Position numbers and translations under genes: made by a program
In this document: piece after piece, positions 1 to 7,959 of the stretch
How the letters are laid out: every line of letters begins with the position of its first letter
Numbering within the stretch: position 1 is the first letter of the stretch
The notes under the pieces: model-generated
Told to the model about the DNA's origin: nothing
The model's input: the letters and a program-made list of their open reading frames with translations, nothing else
Database searches by the model: none
NCBI GenBank assembly: GCA_003557545.1
Contig: PWOD01000185.1
Coordinates: 1 to 18,771 of the forward strand
DNA length: 18,771 nucleotides
DNA from: a bacterium
GTDB lineage: Bacteria > T1Sed10-126
Reading direction: 5' to 3'

Positions 1-1823
1 ACCGGAGTTTTATTCCAGATATTTTCCGGTTTTAATCCGGTCGCCTGCTGGTGAAACCGATTAGTGCGACGATAAACAAATTCACCATCAACCAGTTCAA
101 CTAGAAAAATCGCCGTCTGGACATTATCCAGAATCGTTTCATATTCAATAGATGATTCCTGTAATCTTTCAATAGTTCTTTTCCGCGTGTCAATATCAAC
201 AACAACCCCACTAATTTTTATATTTCCTTCCTGTTTATCAGTAATTTTCCCCACATCTTTAAACCATCGATAAGTTCCATCCTTATGCTGAAGTCTATAA
301 TCAATCTGATAGTTTTCTGCTCGGCCTTCCAGATGGTCCCGCATGGCCTGCATTGCCAGGGGATAATCATCTGGATGCAACCGCTCAGTAAAATCCCTAT
401 AATGGGTAAACTTGTCCGGCGGCAAACCCAACATTTCAGCTTTTTGAGGGCTAAAATTAACCCGCCCCGAAGGTAGTTCCATCTCCCACCAGGCAAGATT
501 GCCCGATTCCATGGCATCTTTAAGCCGGTACCCATAAATCTGTAGCTCTTGATTTTTTTTAAGCTGCTCAAGTTCGACTGCTGCTCGTGAGCCTAAAATC
601 GACAAAAGTTCTTCCCAGTTTGACGGATATCCGGTAATTTTTGAACGACTGATTCCCCAGATAATTCCCAGAATTTGTCCCCGGTTATCTCTCAGGGGAA
701 TTCCAAAATAACCTTCAATATCCAGTTCCTGCAGTTCAATATCTTGGGGGTATTTTTTCTGGACCGCCTGGTTAATCAAACAGGCATCCTGCTCCATAAC
801 ATTCTCACAGGGTGTCCCACTCAGACTATATTTATAGTCCTTTACCCACTCTCCATCTAACATCATTGCTACTGACCTGACAGTCTCCTCATCATCCATA
901 AGCTCTCCCACACATGCTCCATCCAGTTCAAACCAGTCGATCAACTCCTGGACAATTGCTTTAAATAGCTCAACTCCCGTATAACGGCTGATACTATGAG
1001 TTAAATGTTGCAAGGCTTTCTCTGCCTGTTTTCGTCGGGTAATATCAACCATTGTAGCCAGAACATGCTCTACACCAGTTAAAAAAACTGTTTTAAGCGT
1101 AACATGAAGCCAGATTTTTTCTCCGGCGCGGGTCTGGTTGCACCATTCAAACTCCTGGTCGCTCTCCCGAACAGTCTGTCTTATTTTCTCCACAGCATCC
1201 TGAAAACTATATGGCGATGCTGTCCAGATCTGAGTATTTTTCAGCTGTTCGAGAGAAGAACAACCATGCAGTTCCCAGGCGGCCCGGTTGGCCCATATGA
1301 TCTTTCCACTATCTTTATCATGGACAATTATTCCAGCCGGAGACTGCATGAATAAAGTTTGTAGTTCAGTTTGATTAACCCGAATAGACCCGCTGATAGA
1401 TTTTTTGCTCGATAAGCCGGACGAAAAACTAGCGCACTCCTCCTGCCCGATAAACAAATAAATCTGACCCCAGGAGGAATTAGCCTCAAGCAACTTAACC
1501 TGCCAGTTAAACCGCCGCTCAACCTGACCTGTAATAATTGTATTCTGATAAGCAACAGTTGCTTTCTGCCGATTCAAACTCTCGATAACAGTCCGCTGCT
1601 CCCCGCTGTCGGTGGAAAACAAGATCTCCAGATAACGACTTTCATCAGAAAGATTATCCGAAACGGATAACAGTTTTTGGCAGGCCCCGTTCATATATTC
1701 CAGACTCCAGTCTCCCATCTTATTTGCAACGATACAAACCGGACAGTCAAATGCCTCAATTAGAGCACGGGGAGCCTTCGCCAGACTCTCCAGAATAGTA
1801 GGATTATTTTCAAATTTTTGCAT
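1..1823 (-). CDS. PAS/GAF multi-domain sensory protein (N-terminal part; runs off the left edge)
   Basis: The minus-strand frame starts at ATG 1823-1821 and is open for 607 codons to the window edge; I checked every codon and found no stop. Residues about 158-270 form a PAS-PAC unit, with MQSPAGIIVHD near its start and the linker DITRRKQAE at its end. Residues about 280-420 look like a GAF domain. Residues about 430-545 form a second PAS of the PAS_3 type, with LHPDDY and the ending DIDTRKR. A further PAS begins near residue 555. The first 150 residues look like a degenerate PAS. No membrane segment is visible, so it is probably a cytosolic sensor. The output domain (kinase, diguanylate cyclase or phosphatase) lies beyond the edge and cannot be named. 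It is divergent from the cpaF-like gene. The domain family is clear; the signal and output are unknown. Confidence 0.85.
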   Translation of the reverse strand, partial: MQKFENNPTILESLAKAPRALIEAFDCPVCIVANKMGDWSLEYMNGACQKLLSVSDNLSDESRYLEILFSTDSGEQRTVIESLNRQKATVAYQNTIITGQVERRFNWQVKLLEANSSWGQIYLFIGQEECASFSSGLSSKKSISGSIRVNQTELQTLFMQSPAGIIVHDKDSGKIIWANRAAWELHGCSSLEQLKNTQIWTASPYSFQDAVEKIRQTVRESDQEFEWCNQTRAGEKIWLHVTLKTVFLTGVEHVLATMVDITRRKQAEKALQHLTHSISRYTGVELFKAIVQELIDWFELDGACVGELMDDEETVRSVAMMLDGEWVKDYKYSLSGTPCENVMEQDACLINQAVQKKYPQDIELQELDIEGYFGIPLRDNRGQILGIIWGISRSKITGYPSNWEELLSILGSRAAVELEQLKKNQELQIYGYRLKDAMESGNLAWWEMELPSGRVNFSPQKAEMLGLPPDKFTHYRDFTERLHPDDYPLAMQAMRDHLEGRAENYQIDYRLQHKDGTYRWFKDVGKITDKQEGNIKISGVVVDIDTRKRTIERLQESSIEYETILDNVQTAIFLVELVDGEFVYRRTNRFHQQATGLKPENIWNKTP

Positions 1824-1900
1824 TGATAAACACCTGTTTTTTTCTGGAAATTATCCTGCTTAAGCTGTAAAAATTAACAACTGGCCTTATTTATGATATT

Positions 1901-1930
1901 ATTATATCTTATTTGACCGTCAATTAACAA
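1901..1930 (-). promoter_or_regulatory. Candidate sigma-A-type promoter for the PAS protein
   Basis: On the minus strand a perfect TATAAT (plus 1901-1906) lies 18 bp from TTGTTA (plus 1925-1930, 4 of 6 matches to the -35 consensus). The 11-bp dyad TTGAC-N-GTCAA at 1913-1923 lies in the spacer. The start codon is about 78 bp downstream. Seen by eye only. Confidence 0.4.
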
Positions 1931-2021
1931 GCGATCTAATAAACCATCCAAAATCTGTTTAAAATAATCCTGCATCAATAGTGCCACTTACAGATTATAC
2001 AATTTCAACCTGTTTTTGTAC

Positions 2022-2083
2022 TTGATATTTTTAGCAAAATAAAATATCTTTAATTAAGCAAACTAAAATTTTCATGCTATAAA
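2022..2083 (+). promoter_or_regulatory. Candidate promoters for the cpaF-like gene
   Basis: There are two overlapping candidates. TTGATA (2022-2027) is 17 bp from TATCTT (2045-2050). Further down, TGCTATAAA (2075-2083) has the form of an extended -10. Neither is decisive in such AT-rich DNA. Confidence 0.3.
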
Positions 2084-2107
2084 AACTTGCTCTACCATCA
2101 GGTTAAC

Positions 2108-2130
2108 AACAACCTCCACACCTGGTTGTT
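2108..2130 (+). promoter_or_regulatory. Hairpin directly before the cpaF-like ribosome binding site
   Basis: AACAACC (2108-2114) and GGTTGTT (2124-2130) are perfect complements with a 9-nt loop. The Shine-Dalgarno AAGGAGG begins two bases after the stem (2132-2138) and the GTG start follows 6 nt later. A stem this close to the ribosome site could affect initiation or serve as an operator. No U-tract follows, so it is not a normal terminator. Confidence 0.4.
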
Positions 2131-2144
2131 CAAGGAGGATAACC

Positions 2145-3722
2145 GTGTCAGACCCAGAAGATCCCCGAAGTTCTTCCCGTTTACGAAAAGTTTTTCAAGA
2201 TTTACAAGATCAGGAAACCAAACAAACTGTTCCAGATAACCAGGAGTCCTCAGCACCACGGAGTTCTCCGACTGAAATTAAACTTGATGATTTTTCGCTG
2301 GACAAACTGAATTTTAGCGAAGAAGATCTGGCCGAAATTGAACGAATACAAAAACGGCTGGAGATCCTCAAAAGTCCTGAAAAAAAAGACAATAAAAATG
2401 AGCTAATCCCCTTCGACCAGGAGTTCATCAATAAATTAAAGGATCTTGTACCAGAAATTGTCGAGGCCGTCGTTGTAAAGTACCGAATGGACAGAACAAC
2501 CAGCCGGGAGCGGGCCGAGAACACCGGTTTTTATAATCAGGTCCGATCAAATACCGAAGAAATCATCCGACAATCACGTCACAACCTGAGTGTTGGGGAG
2601 CAAAATTTTCTGGTTGATATGGTGGTTGACGAGGTCATCGGTTACGGCCCGATAACCAGGCTGATCAAGGATGAATCAGTCAGTGAAATAATGGTCAATG
2701 ACCTGGCCGAAGTCTATGCGGAAAAAGAAGGGGGAATGGAACTAACCGATGTGTTTTTTATCAGCGTTGACCAGATGATGCGCTGTGTTAGCAGTATTTT
2801 AAAGGATACAAACCGGTCGGTCGATCAATCCTCACCCAGTGTAGATGCCACCTTGCCAGACGGTTCTCGTATCCACATAATTATTCCACCGCTTACCACA
2901 AACACTCCTAAAATCACGATCAGAAAATTTAAAAAAACCCTTTTAAAGATTGAAGATTTGATTGGTTTTGGTACCCTTACCCATGATCTCGCCTATTTTC
3001 TCGGCGCCTGTGTAAAAGCCAGTTTAAATATCGTCGTATGTGGGGGAACCTCTACCGGTAAAACTACCTTTTTAAATATTCTATCCTCACTAATACCTGA
3101 GGGTGAACGTGTTATAACAATCGAAGATTCCCTGGAATTGAAATTTCATCAGAATAAAGACAACATCATCCGACTCCAGACCAGGGACCCAAATATGGAG
3201 GGTGTCGGTGAAGTCACAACTACCGATCTATTAAAAGATTCATTAAGAATGCGTCCCGACCGGATAGTTGTCGGTGAGGTTAGAGGGCGTGAGTTTTTAG
3301 ATATGCTTCAGGCCATGAATACAGGGCATGACGGTTCTTTCACCACACTTCACGCCAATACTCCGCACGAGGCAATTTTCCGGCTGGTCAATTTAGCCCT
3401 GCTCTCGGGCTTCGACCTGTCAGACCATGTGGTACGGAGACAGATTGGAAGCTCAGTTAAGCTCTTTGTTCAACTTAAGCGGTTCAAAGATGGCAGTCGT
3501 CGAATCAGCCATATAACAGAAGTTTTCCCTGATAATGAACATGGCCTGCTGCTCAAAGATATTTTTCGATTTGAACACCAGGGTTTTGATAAAAACCGAC
3601 GTGTGATTGGCAAATTCAAATGCATCCGACGGCCTGACCACCTTATAGAACTCTTCCAGCTGGCCGGGATTGAATTTCCTGAAAAAGTCTTTGAAACAGT
3701 TTCTGAAAACCGAGATGAATAA
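2145..3722 (+). CDS. cpaF: CpaF/TadA-family secretion or pilus-assembly ATPase
   Basis: This 525-residue protein belongs to the type II/IV secretion ATPase superfamily; family members are hexameric motors for Tad/Flp pili or secretion. Residues 1-90 are acidic, low-complexity and probably disordered. Residues about 95-260 form the usual N-terminal domain, with EVIGYGPITRLI and SEIMVND. The ATPase core has a Walker A motif GGTSTGKTT (300-308), an Asp box ITIEDSLEL (about 325), a Walker B region RIVVGEVRG (373-381) and a His box GSFTTLHAN (397-405), so it should be active. The start is GTG with AAGGAGG 6 nt upstream. No pilin, TadB/C, CpaB or prepilin peptidase gene is in the window, which is unusual. 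It overlaps the following HATPase gene by 8 nt, which suggests co-translation. The family is certain; a role in pilus assembly is not shown. Confidence 0.9.
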   Translation: MSDPEDPRSSSRLRKVFQDLQDQETKQTVPDNQESSAPRSSPTEIKLDDFSLDKLNFSEEDLAEIERIQKRLEILKSPEKKDNKNELIPFDQEFINKLKDLVPEIVEAVVVKYRMDRTTSRERAENTGFYNQVRSNTEEIIRQSRHNLSVGEQNFLVDMVVDEVIGYGPITRLIKDESVSEIMVNDLAEVYAEKEGGMELTDVFFISVDQMMRCVSSILKDTNRSVDQSSPSVDATLPDGSRIHIIIPPLTTNTPKITIRKFKKTLLKIEDLIGFGTLTHDLAYFLGACVKASLNIVVCGGTSTGKTTFLNILSSLIPEGERVITIEDSLELKFHQNKDNIIRLQTRDPNMEGVGEVTTTDLLKDSLRMRPDRIVVGEVRGREFLDMLQAMNTGHDGSFTTLHANTPHEAIFRLVNLALLSGFDLSDHVVRRQIGSSVKLFVQLKRFKDGSRRISHITEVFPDNEHGLLLKDIFRFEHQGFDKNRRVIGKFKCIRRPDHLIELFQLAGIEFPEKVFETVSENRDE

Positions 3723-4197
3723 ATCCAAACAGCTAAAGATAAAAATTGATCAGTATTCCATGCTCAAACAAGCTCGGAAAAAAATAATAATTAAACTTAA
3801 AAATTTTCTAAAAGAACTTTCCTGCGACCAGTTGCTAATATCTGAAGCTACAATCATCAGTATTGAACTTATAACCAACATTCAAAAATACGCCGACTTA
3901 ACTGATAAACAGCTGCGGGAAAGGCCACTTAAAATCACTGCTCAAATAATCGGTAACAGATTGAAAATGGAATTTCTAGACCCCGGCATAAAATTCAACC
4001 CAGTAAAAAAGCATCCGGCTAAAAATTCTAAATTAAAACCCGGCGGGAGGGGATTAACAATAATCAAAAATATATCGAAAAAAATTACCTATGAGAGAAT
4101 TAACAATAACCAAAATAAACTCACTGTTTTTCTGCCCCTCTGCAGACCTGAAGCAGTTGGCGAACAACCGACTCAACCTGGTGATTACCCGGTTTGA
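3715..4197 (+). CDS. HATPase_c serine kinase / anti-sigma factor-like protein (RsbW/SpoIIAB type)
   Basis: This is a 160-residue single-domain protein. It has an N-box-like segment IELITNIQKYA (50-60, Asn55), a G1-like motif LDPGIKFNP (88-96) and a G2 motif GGRGLTII (110-117). This is the layout of anti-sigma kinases that phosphorylate a STAS partner and hold a sigma factor or other target. I chose ATG 3715 because it overlaps the end of the cpaF-like gene by 8 nt. A TTG at 3670 in the same frame would add 15 residues but looks like shadow sequence. The gene is A-rich and lysine-rich. Its last 18 residues lie beyond the core fold, and its final 13 bp overlap the convergent STAS gene. The likely partners are the STAS protein and the SpoIIE phosphatase next door. 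Its target is unknown; no sigma factor gene is in the window. Confidence 0.75.
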   Translation: MNKSKQLKIKIDQYSMLKQARKKIIIKLKNFLKELSCDQLLISEATIISIELITNIQKYADLTDKQLRERPLKITAQIIGNRLKMEFLDPGIKFNPVKKHPAKNSKLKPGGRGLTIIKNISKKITYERINNNQNKLTVFLPLCRPEAVGEQPTQPGDYPV

Positions 4198-4547
4198 TAG
4201 GATTTATTCAAAGCCTGTCGGACTGAATCGAAATCCGGGTAGATCTCCACAAACTTTTGAAGATTGGTTAAATTAAATATTTTTTCAACTCCAGGATTCA
4301 TCCCATAAAAATGAAGTTTTCCCGAACGAGTAGCGAGTTTTTTAATCATCTCAACGATAACACTCAAACCGGAGCTGTCGATCATCTCAAGTTTTTTACA
4401 GCTCAGAACGACCTCCCGAGCACCTGACTCAAAAGCATCCTCAAAAACCTGTTCTAAATTCTCCACATTATCATAATAGATTTTCCCGGATAGTTCGAAA
4501 TGTTTAACCGTACTGGAAAAGATAAACGTTTTTTCTTTTATTCCCAT
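4185..4547 (-). CDS. STAS-domain anti-sigma factor antagonist (RsbV/SpoIIAA type)
   Basis: This 120-residue protein is a single STAS domain. The motif DSSG (57-60) marks the site where anti-sigma kinases phosphorylate a serine in this family, probably Ser58 here. In partner switching, the unphosphorylated form binds the HATPase kinase and releases its target. The gene lies 24 bp downstream of the receiver-SpoIIE phosphatase gene, probably in the same transcript. It starts at ATG 4547 after AAAGGTAG. Its stop lies inside the 3' end of the convergent HATPase gene (13-bp overlap), so the kinase and its probable substrate are encoded tail to tail. Confidence 0.88.
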   Translation of the reverse strand: MGIKEKTFIFSSTVKHFELSGKIYYDNVENLEQVFEDAFESGAREVVLSCKKLEMIDSSGLSVIVEMIKKLATRSGKLHFYGMNPGVEKIFNLTNLQKFVEIYPDFDSVRQALNKSYQTG

Positions 4548-4571
4548 TTTTAACTACCTTTATCAAAAAAA

Positions 4572-5774
4572 TTAATTTACATCGATTACAATCAAGGTTA
4601 AATCATCTTCAAACTTAGTTGATTCGGTATAACGTTCAATCGAATCAAGAATCTTATCCGCAAATAATTGAGCTTCTACATCTTTTAATTTTTCGACCAC
4701 CCAATAAAATTTCTTTACTCCAAAAGGCTCACCATCAGCTGCGGTGGCATCGATTAACCCATCAGTATACAGAATTATTTTCGAACCTGGCTCTACCGTC
4801 CTTTTGCCAGCTTTAAAGGCTTCAGAAGAATCAAGCATCTCCCCCGGGAAAGCCCCCAGCAGCACACCCTCTGTTTCAAGTTTTTCCACTTGACCATCAG
4901 GTTTAACCAGCAGAGCTGGTTCCTGACCACATTTGAAATACTCAATTGTCCCATTTGCCGGATCCAATAGCAAGAAAAAAGCGCTGATAAAGCGGCCACC
5001 CGGTAAGATCTGGAACAGGCGACGATTGAGCTCACTCAGGGCCCGAGAAAGCTTTTCAGGCTGGCGAAAAAATAGCTCCGCCTGGCTGATAAACAGCGCA
5101 CTTAACAGAGCAGCCGGGACTCCATGACCAACTGCGTCGGCCAGATAAACAAGGATTTTACCATTATTTTCGTACTGCTTAAAATTGTAAAAATCACCAC
5201 CAATCTTACTGGTCATCCGGCGGCCCAGTCCAAACTGGTAATTATCTGTCTCCGGACAGCTGACCGGCAATAGTTTTTCTAGAATTTTAGAGGCCATGTC
5301 TAATTCTTTTTGCTGATTAACATTAATCTGATTGGTTTCCTTCAGATAAAGCCTCACCTGCTCAGCAGCCCTTTTTAATGAGATCTGGGTGTTAATACGA
5401 GCTTCTATTACTTCAAAATCATTCGACTTAGAAATAAAATCATTGGCCCCGAGCCGCAGCGCCTTGACGACTCGTTCCGAATAAGGACTGGCCGTTACAA
5501 CAATAATCGGCAGCTCGGTTTTGTCATAATCTTCTCGCAGTTTTTCAATCAGTTCAAAACCATCCATCACCGGCATCTCGACATCAACCATTACAAGCTC
5601 ATATTCAGCTGATCTGTTTGTTATCCGTTTGAGAGCTTCTGCTCCATCCGCAGCAGTTTCAACTTTAAATCCCCGGTTTTCAAGTTGAACTGTAAACACT
5701 TTTCGAATGATCTCTTCATCATCTGAAAATAATATTTTGATAGCATTATTATCCTTGACCTCCAAATTATTCAC
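4572..5774 (-). CDS. Response regulator with SpoIIE/RsbU-type PP2C phosphatase output
   Basis: This is a 400-residue two-part protein. Residues 10-125 form a receiver domain with acidic pair Asp18/Asp19, phospho-acceptor Asp64 in MVDVEMPVMDG, Thr94 and Lys116. Residues about 125-168 look like a helical, possibly coiled-coil linker. Residues 170-400 form a SpoIIE-type phosphatase with GGDFY (192-196), LADAVGHG (211-218), YTDG (336-339) and EDDLT (389-393), so the metal-binding acidic residues are present. In this family phosphorylation of the receiver controls dephosphorylation of a STAS antagonist, here probably the adjacent one. The start is GTG 5774. Its AAAAGGG ribosome site is very close, so TTG three codons later (5765) could also be used. 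No cognate histidine kinase is adjacent, although the PAS protein nearby is a possible source of signal. Confidence 0.9.
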   Translation of the reverse strand: MNNLEVKDNNAIKILFSDDEEIIRKVFTVQLENRGFKVETAADGAEALKRITNRSAEYELVMVDVEMPVMDGFELIEKLREDYDKTELPIIVVTASPYSERVVKALRLGANDFISKSNDFEVIEARINTQISLKRAAEQVRLYLKETNQINVNQQKELDMASKILEKLLPVSCPETDNYQFGLGRRMTSKIGGDFYNFKQYENNGKILVYLADAVGHGVPAALLSALFISQAELFFRQPEKLSRALSELNRRLFQILPGGRFISAFFLLLDPANGTIEYFKCGQEPALLVKPDGQVEKLETEGVLLGAFPGEMLDSSEAFKAGKRTVEPGSKIILYTDGLIDATAADGEPFGVKKFYWVVEKLKDVEAQLFADKILDSIERYTESTKFEDDLTLIVIDVN

Positions 5775-6401
5775 ACCCTTTTAGTTTATCGAAAAAATTT
5801 CCGCTTATATATGTTATCTTCCTTATTTCATCATAAAAAACTAATCTTGTCCGATTCCCTTTTCTGATAACCCAGCAAAGAATCTGACCCTGGATATTTG
5901 TTATAATCGGCACATCGCCCCTATAAGAAATTGCTTTGCTGTTTATTACCGGGATTATTCAGAATAATATGCTGATATTACCAGTTTGCCCTGTTAAATT
6001 TTACAACTCGCCCATGCTTGATTAAGAGAATGGTTCGAAAAGTCCAGAACAGCAAAAACAACCCGACTCATCATTAATAACTAATTATAACATACTAAAC
6101 AGCCAAAACCACGAGTTACGTTGATTAAATCTAATCTTATATCCAACCCGGTCTCCGGTTCTTATCGAGAAGTCAATTATATCTGATAAACCAACTTACG
6201 TTTTTCCTCTGGCCAACCCCGTAAAAAACTGTTAAGCTGTAAATTACTCTGCTAGCAGATAGAGCAATTAAGTTTTACTCCAATTCAGTCGACACTAGAG
6301 ATGCCGGACTGATTACTCTACAACATACCCGGTGCAGTGGCCAGTAACAAGCTGATTATATTGATTTAATAACAGACTATTCACAGGAGGTACCCGCTGC
6401 C
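5775..6401. other. Gene-free region of 627 bp
   Basis: I see no open frame with a credible start, ribosome site and length on either strand, and no tRNA. It contains two perfect short dyads, ATTATTC-A-GAATAAT (5954-5968) and TCTGCTAGCAGA (6248-6259), and a TATAAT at 5902-5907 without a good -35. It separates the divergent phosphatase gene from the 62-residue protein. It could be a long regulatory region, hold an unrecognised RNA, or contain decayed sequence; the sequence alone does not decide. Confidence 0.5.
6385..6390 (+). promoter_or_regulatory. Ribosome binding site of the 62-residue protein
   Basis: AGGAGG lies 11 nt before ATG 6402. The spacing is a little long, but the match is perfect, which supports this very short gene as real. 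Confidence 0.6.
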
Positions 6402-6590
6402 ATGGCCAAGAAAGTTTCTGCCGTTAAAAAACGGGTTTCAAGGCTTGTACCGGGGATGAAACTGGCGCGTTCCGCCCACAGCCGAGAGGGCACCAGGTTA
6501 TTCGACAAGGATGTCGAACTAACCGGCAGTGATATCGACAAGCTGAAGAAATGGAAGGTCAGGTTTGTCTACATCTATCCTGAAGACTGA
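6402..6590 (+). CDS. Small stand-alone protein resembling the domain found N-terminal to HD-GYP enzymes
   Basis: This is a 62-residue basic protein. After a lysine-rich start, residues 14-60 follow the pattern of the small domain that precedes some HD-GYP cyclic-di-GMP phosphodiesterases: LVPGMKLARS, then a Gly turn and LFDKDVELTGSDIDKLKKW, then a beta strand VRFVYIYP. No catalytic domain follows, because the stop is at 6588-6590. A clear AGGAGG supports translation. It stands alone, convergent with malic enzyme and divergent from the phosphatase across the 627-bp gap. I do not recognise a defined function; the domain likeness is by eye. It could be an adaptor or a remnant of a larger gene. 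Confidence 0.65.
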   Translation: MAKKVSAVKKRVSRLVPGMKLARSAHSREGTRLFDKDVELTGSDIDKLKKWKVRFVYIYPED

Positions 6591-6626
6591 CCACCGGAGC
6601 ATTTCACTTTAGAAGCCAACAATCTC

Positions 6627-7931
6627 TCAGTTAGTTTCCCCAATCAACTCCAACGCCTGCTTGCACAGCTCATCTTCAGTTAGTTCATATTTGGCTATCC
6701 CCTGCTGAATTGCGGTCATACCAACTGCCACAGCAGTATTAACAAAAACTTCACGTTCATCCATCGACGGTACAATATACTCCTCATTTAGACCCCTTTC
6801 TTGAGCAGTTCGAGCTATAGCTTCGGCAGCTGCAATTGCCATCTCATCGGTTATTGTAGAGGCTCCTACATCCAGGGCTCCACGAAAAATTCCACGAAAT
6901 CCCAGAGAGTTATTAATCTGATTAGGAAAATCAGAACGACCGGTCCCAACCAGTCTTGCCTCAGCTTTTTTGGCCTCCCAGGGCCAAATTTCTGGCAAAG
7001 GATTGGCCACAGCAAAAACCACGGCATCCTGTCGCATGGTTTTCACCCATTCTCCTCTTACCGTTCCCGGCACCGGCCGGGAGGCCGCGACCAGAATATC
7101 GGTTTCCCTGATGGCCTCCCCAACATCACCTCTTCTACCCTGTTTGTTCGTCTTATTAGCCAGCTTTAACTTTTCCCGATCAACCTGTTTCGAATCTCTA
7201 AAATCCTCTCTATCCGGATATAGAATACCACGACTATCAGCTACATAAAATTTTCCCGGATCAGCTCCGGCTTTTTCTAAAATTCGACAGAGAGCAACAT
7301 TGGCTGCACCCGCTCCAACTATACTGAAACTAACTTCACCGATCCGCTTTCCAACCAGCTTAAGAGCGTTTAAGATTCCAGCCAGTTCAACTGCCGCTGT
7401 TCCCTGCTGATCATCGTGCCAGACCGGAATATCTAACTCCGCCCGCAATCGCTCTAAAATATCATAACAACGAGGAGTTGCAATATCCTCCAGATTAATC
7501 CCTCCGAAGGCGGGAGCTATAAGTTTAACCGTCTCCACAAAAATATCGGGATCCTGTGTATCAATCGGAACTGGAAAAGCACTTACACCACCAAGATATT
7601 TAAATAACAACGCCTTTCCTTCCATTACAGGCAAACTGGCCTCAGGACCGATATTTCCCAGACCCAAAACCCGACTGCCATCGGTTATCACAGCTACATT
7701 ATTCCACTTGTTGGTATAACTATAAACTTTTTCAGGATCAGCCGCTATTTCTTTGCAAGGTTCAGCCACTCCCGGAGTATACCAGATACTAAAATCATCA
7801 AGACCGGTTATCGGAACCTTAGCACTACCTTCATATTTTCCACGGTATTTAGCATGCTGTTGACTGGCAATTTTCTGCGCTTCACCAGCTTTTTTAAGAA
7901 ACTGCTCATCTGCTGTTTCAATTTTATCCAT
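6627..7931 (-). CDS. Malic enzyme (oxaloacetate-decarboxylating malate dehydrogenase)
   Basis: This 434-residue protein is the short bacterial form that converts malate to pyruvate and CO2 with NAD(P)+. The sequence shows the substrate-side motif YTPGVAEPC (Tyr51), the probable catalytic Lys106 in MEGKALLFK, metal ligands in INLEDI (Glu148, Asp149) and WHDDQQGTA (Asp173, Asp174), and the dinucleotide loop GAGAAN (206-211). An Asp follows the second Rossmann strand (ADSRG), which may favour NAD+. It starts at ATG 7931 after GAAGGATGA and lies 28 bp downstream of fumarase beta. The three genes probably form one operon that takes fumarate to malate and then pyruvate. Length and motifs are normal for the family. 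Confidence 0.95.
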   Translation of the reverse strand: MDKIETADEQFLKKAGEAQKIASQQHAKYRGKYEGSAKVPITGLDDFSIWYTPGVAEPCKEIAADPEKVYSYTNKWNNVAVITDGSRVLGLGNIGPEASLPVMEGKALLFKYLGGVSAFPVPIDTQDPDIFVETVKLIAPAFGGINLEDIATPRCYDILERLRAELDIPVWHDDQQGTAAVELAGILNALKLVGKRIGEVSFSIVGAGAANVALCRILEKAGADPGKFYVADSRGILYPDREDFRDSKQVDREKLKLANKTNKQGRRGDVGEAIRETDILVAASRPVPGTVRGEWVKTMRQDAVVFAVANPLPEIWPWEAKKAEARLVGTGRSDFPNQINNSLGFRGIFRGALDVGASTITDEMAIAAAEAIARTAQERGLNEEYIVPSMDEREVFVNTAVAVGMTAIQQGIAKYELTEDELCKQALELIGETN

Positions 7932-7959
7932 TCAGATCATCCTTCATCCAGAACTGATT

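Larger units (their letters stand above)
1824..2144. other. Divergent intergenic region (321 bp) between the PAS protein and the cpaF-like gene
   Basis: This AT-rich stretch has no gene. It holds a candidate minus-strand promoter with a small dyad in its spacer, candidate plus-strand promoters, and a hairpin just before the cpaF-like ribosome binding site. These are listed separately. Both flanking genes could be controlled from here. Confidence 0.7.

Noticed and set aside
218-571. Minus-strand open frame of 117 codons starting MSSLKKIK
   Set aside because: It lies in a different frame inside the PAS/GAF gene, whose own frame is open without a stop from 1823 to the window edge and carries clear PAS motifs.
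5969-6025. Short plus-strand reading frame of 18 codons in the gene-free region
   Set aside because: It has no ribosome binding site and no recognisable sequence; expected by chance.
6028-6050. GGTTCGA resembling a tRNA T-loop
   Set aside because: The flanks do not pair as a T-stem, and no acceptor, D or anticodon arms can be built around it.
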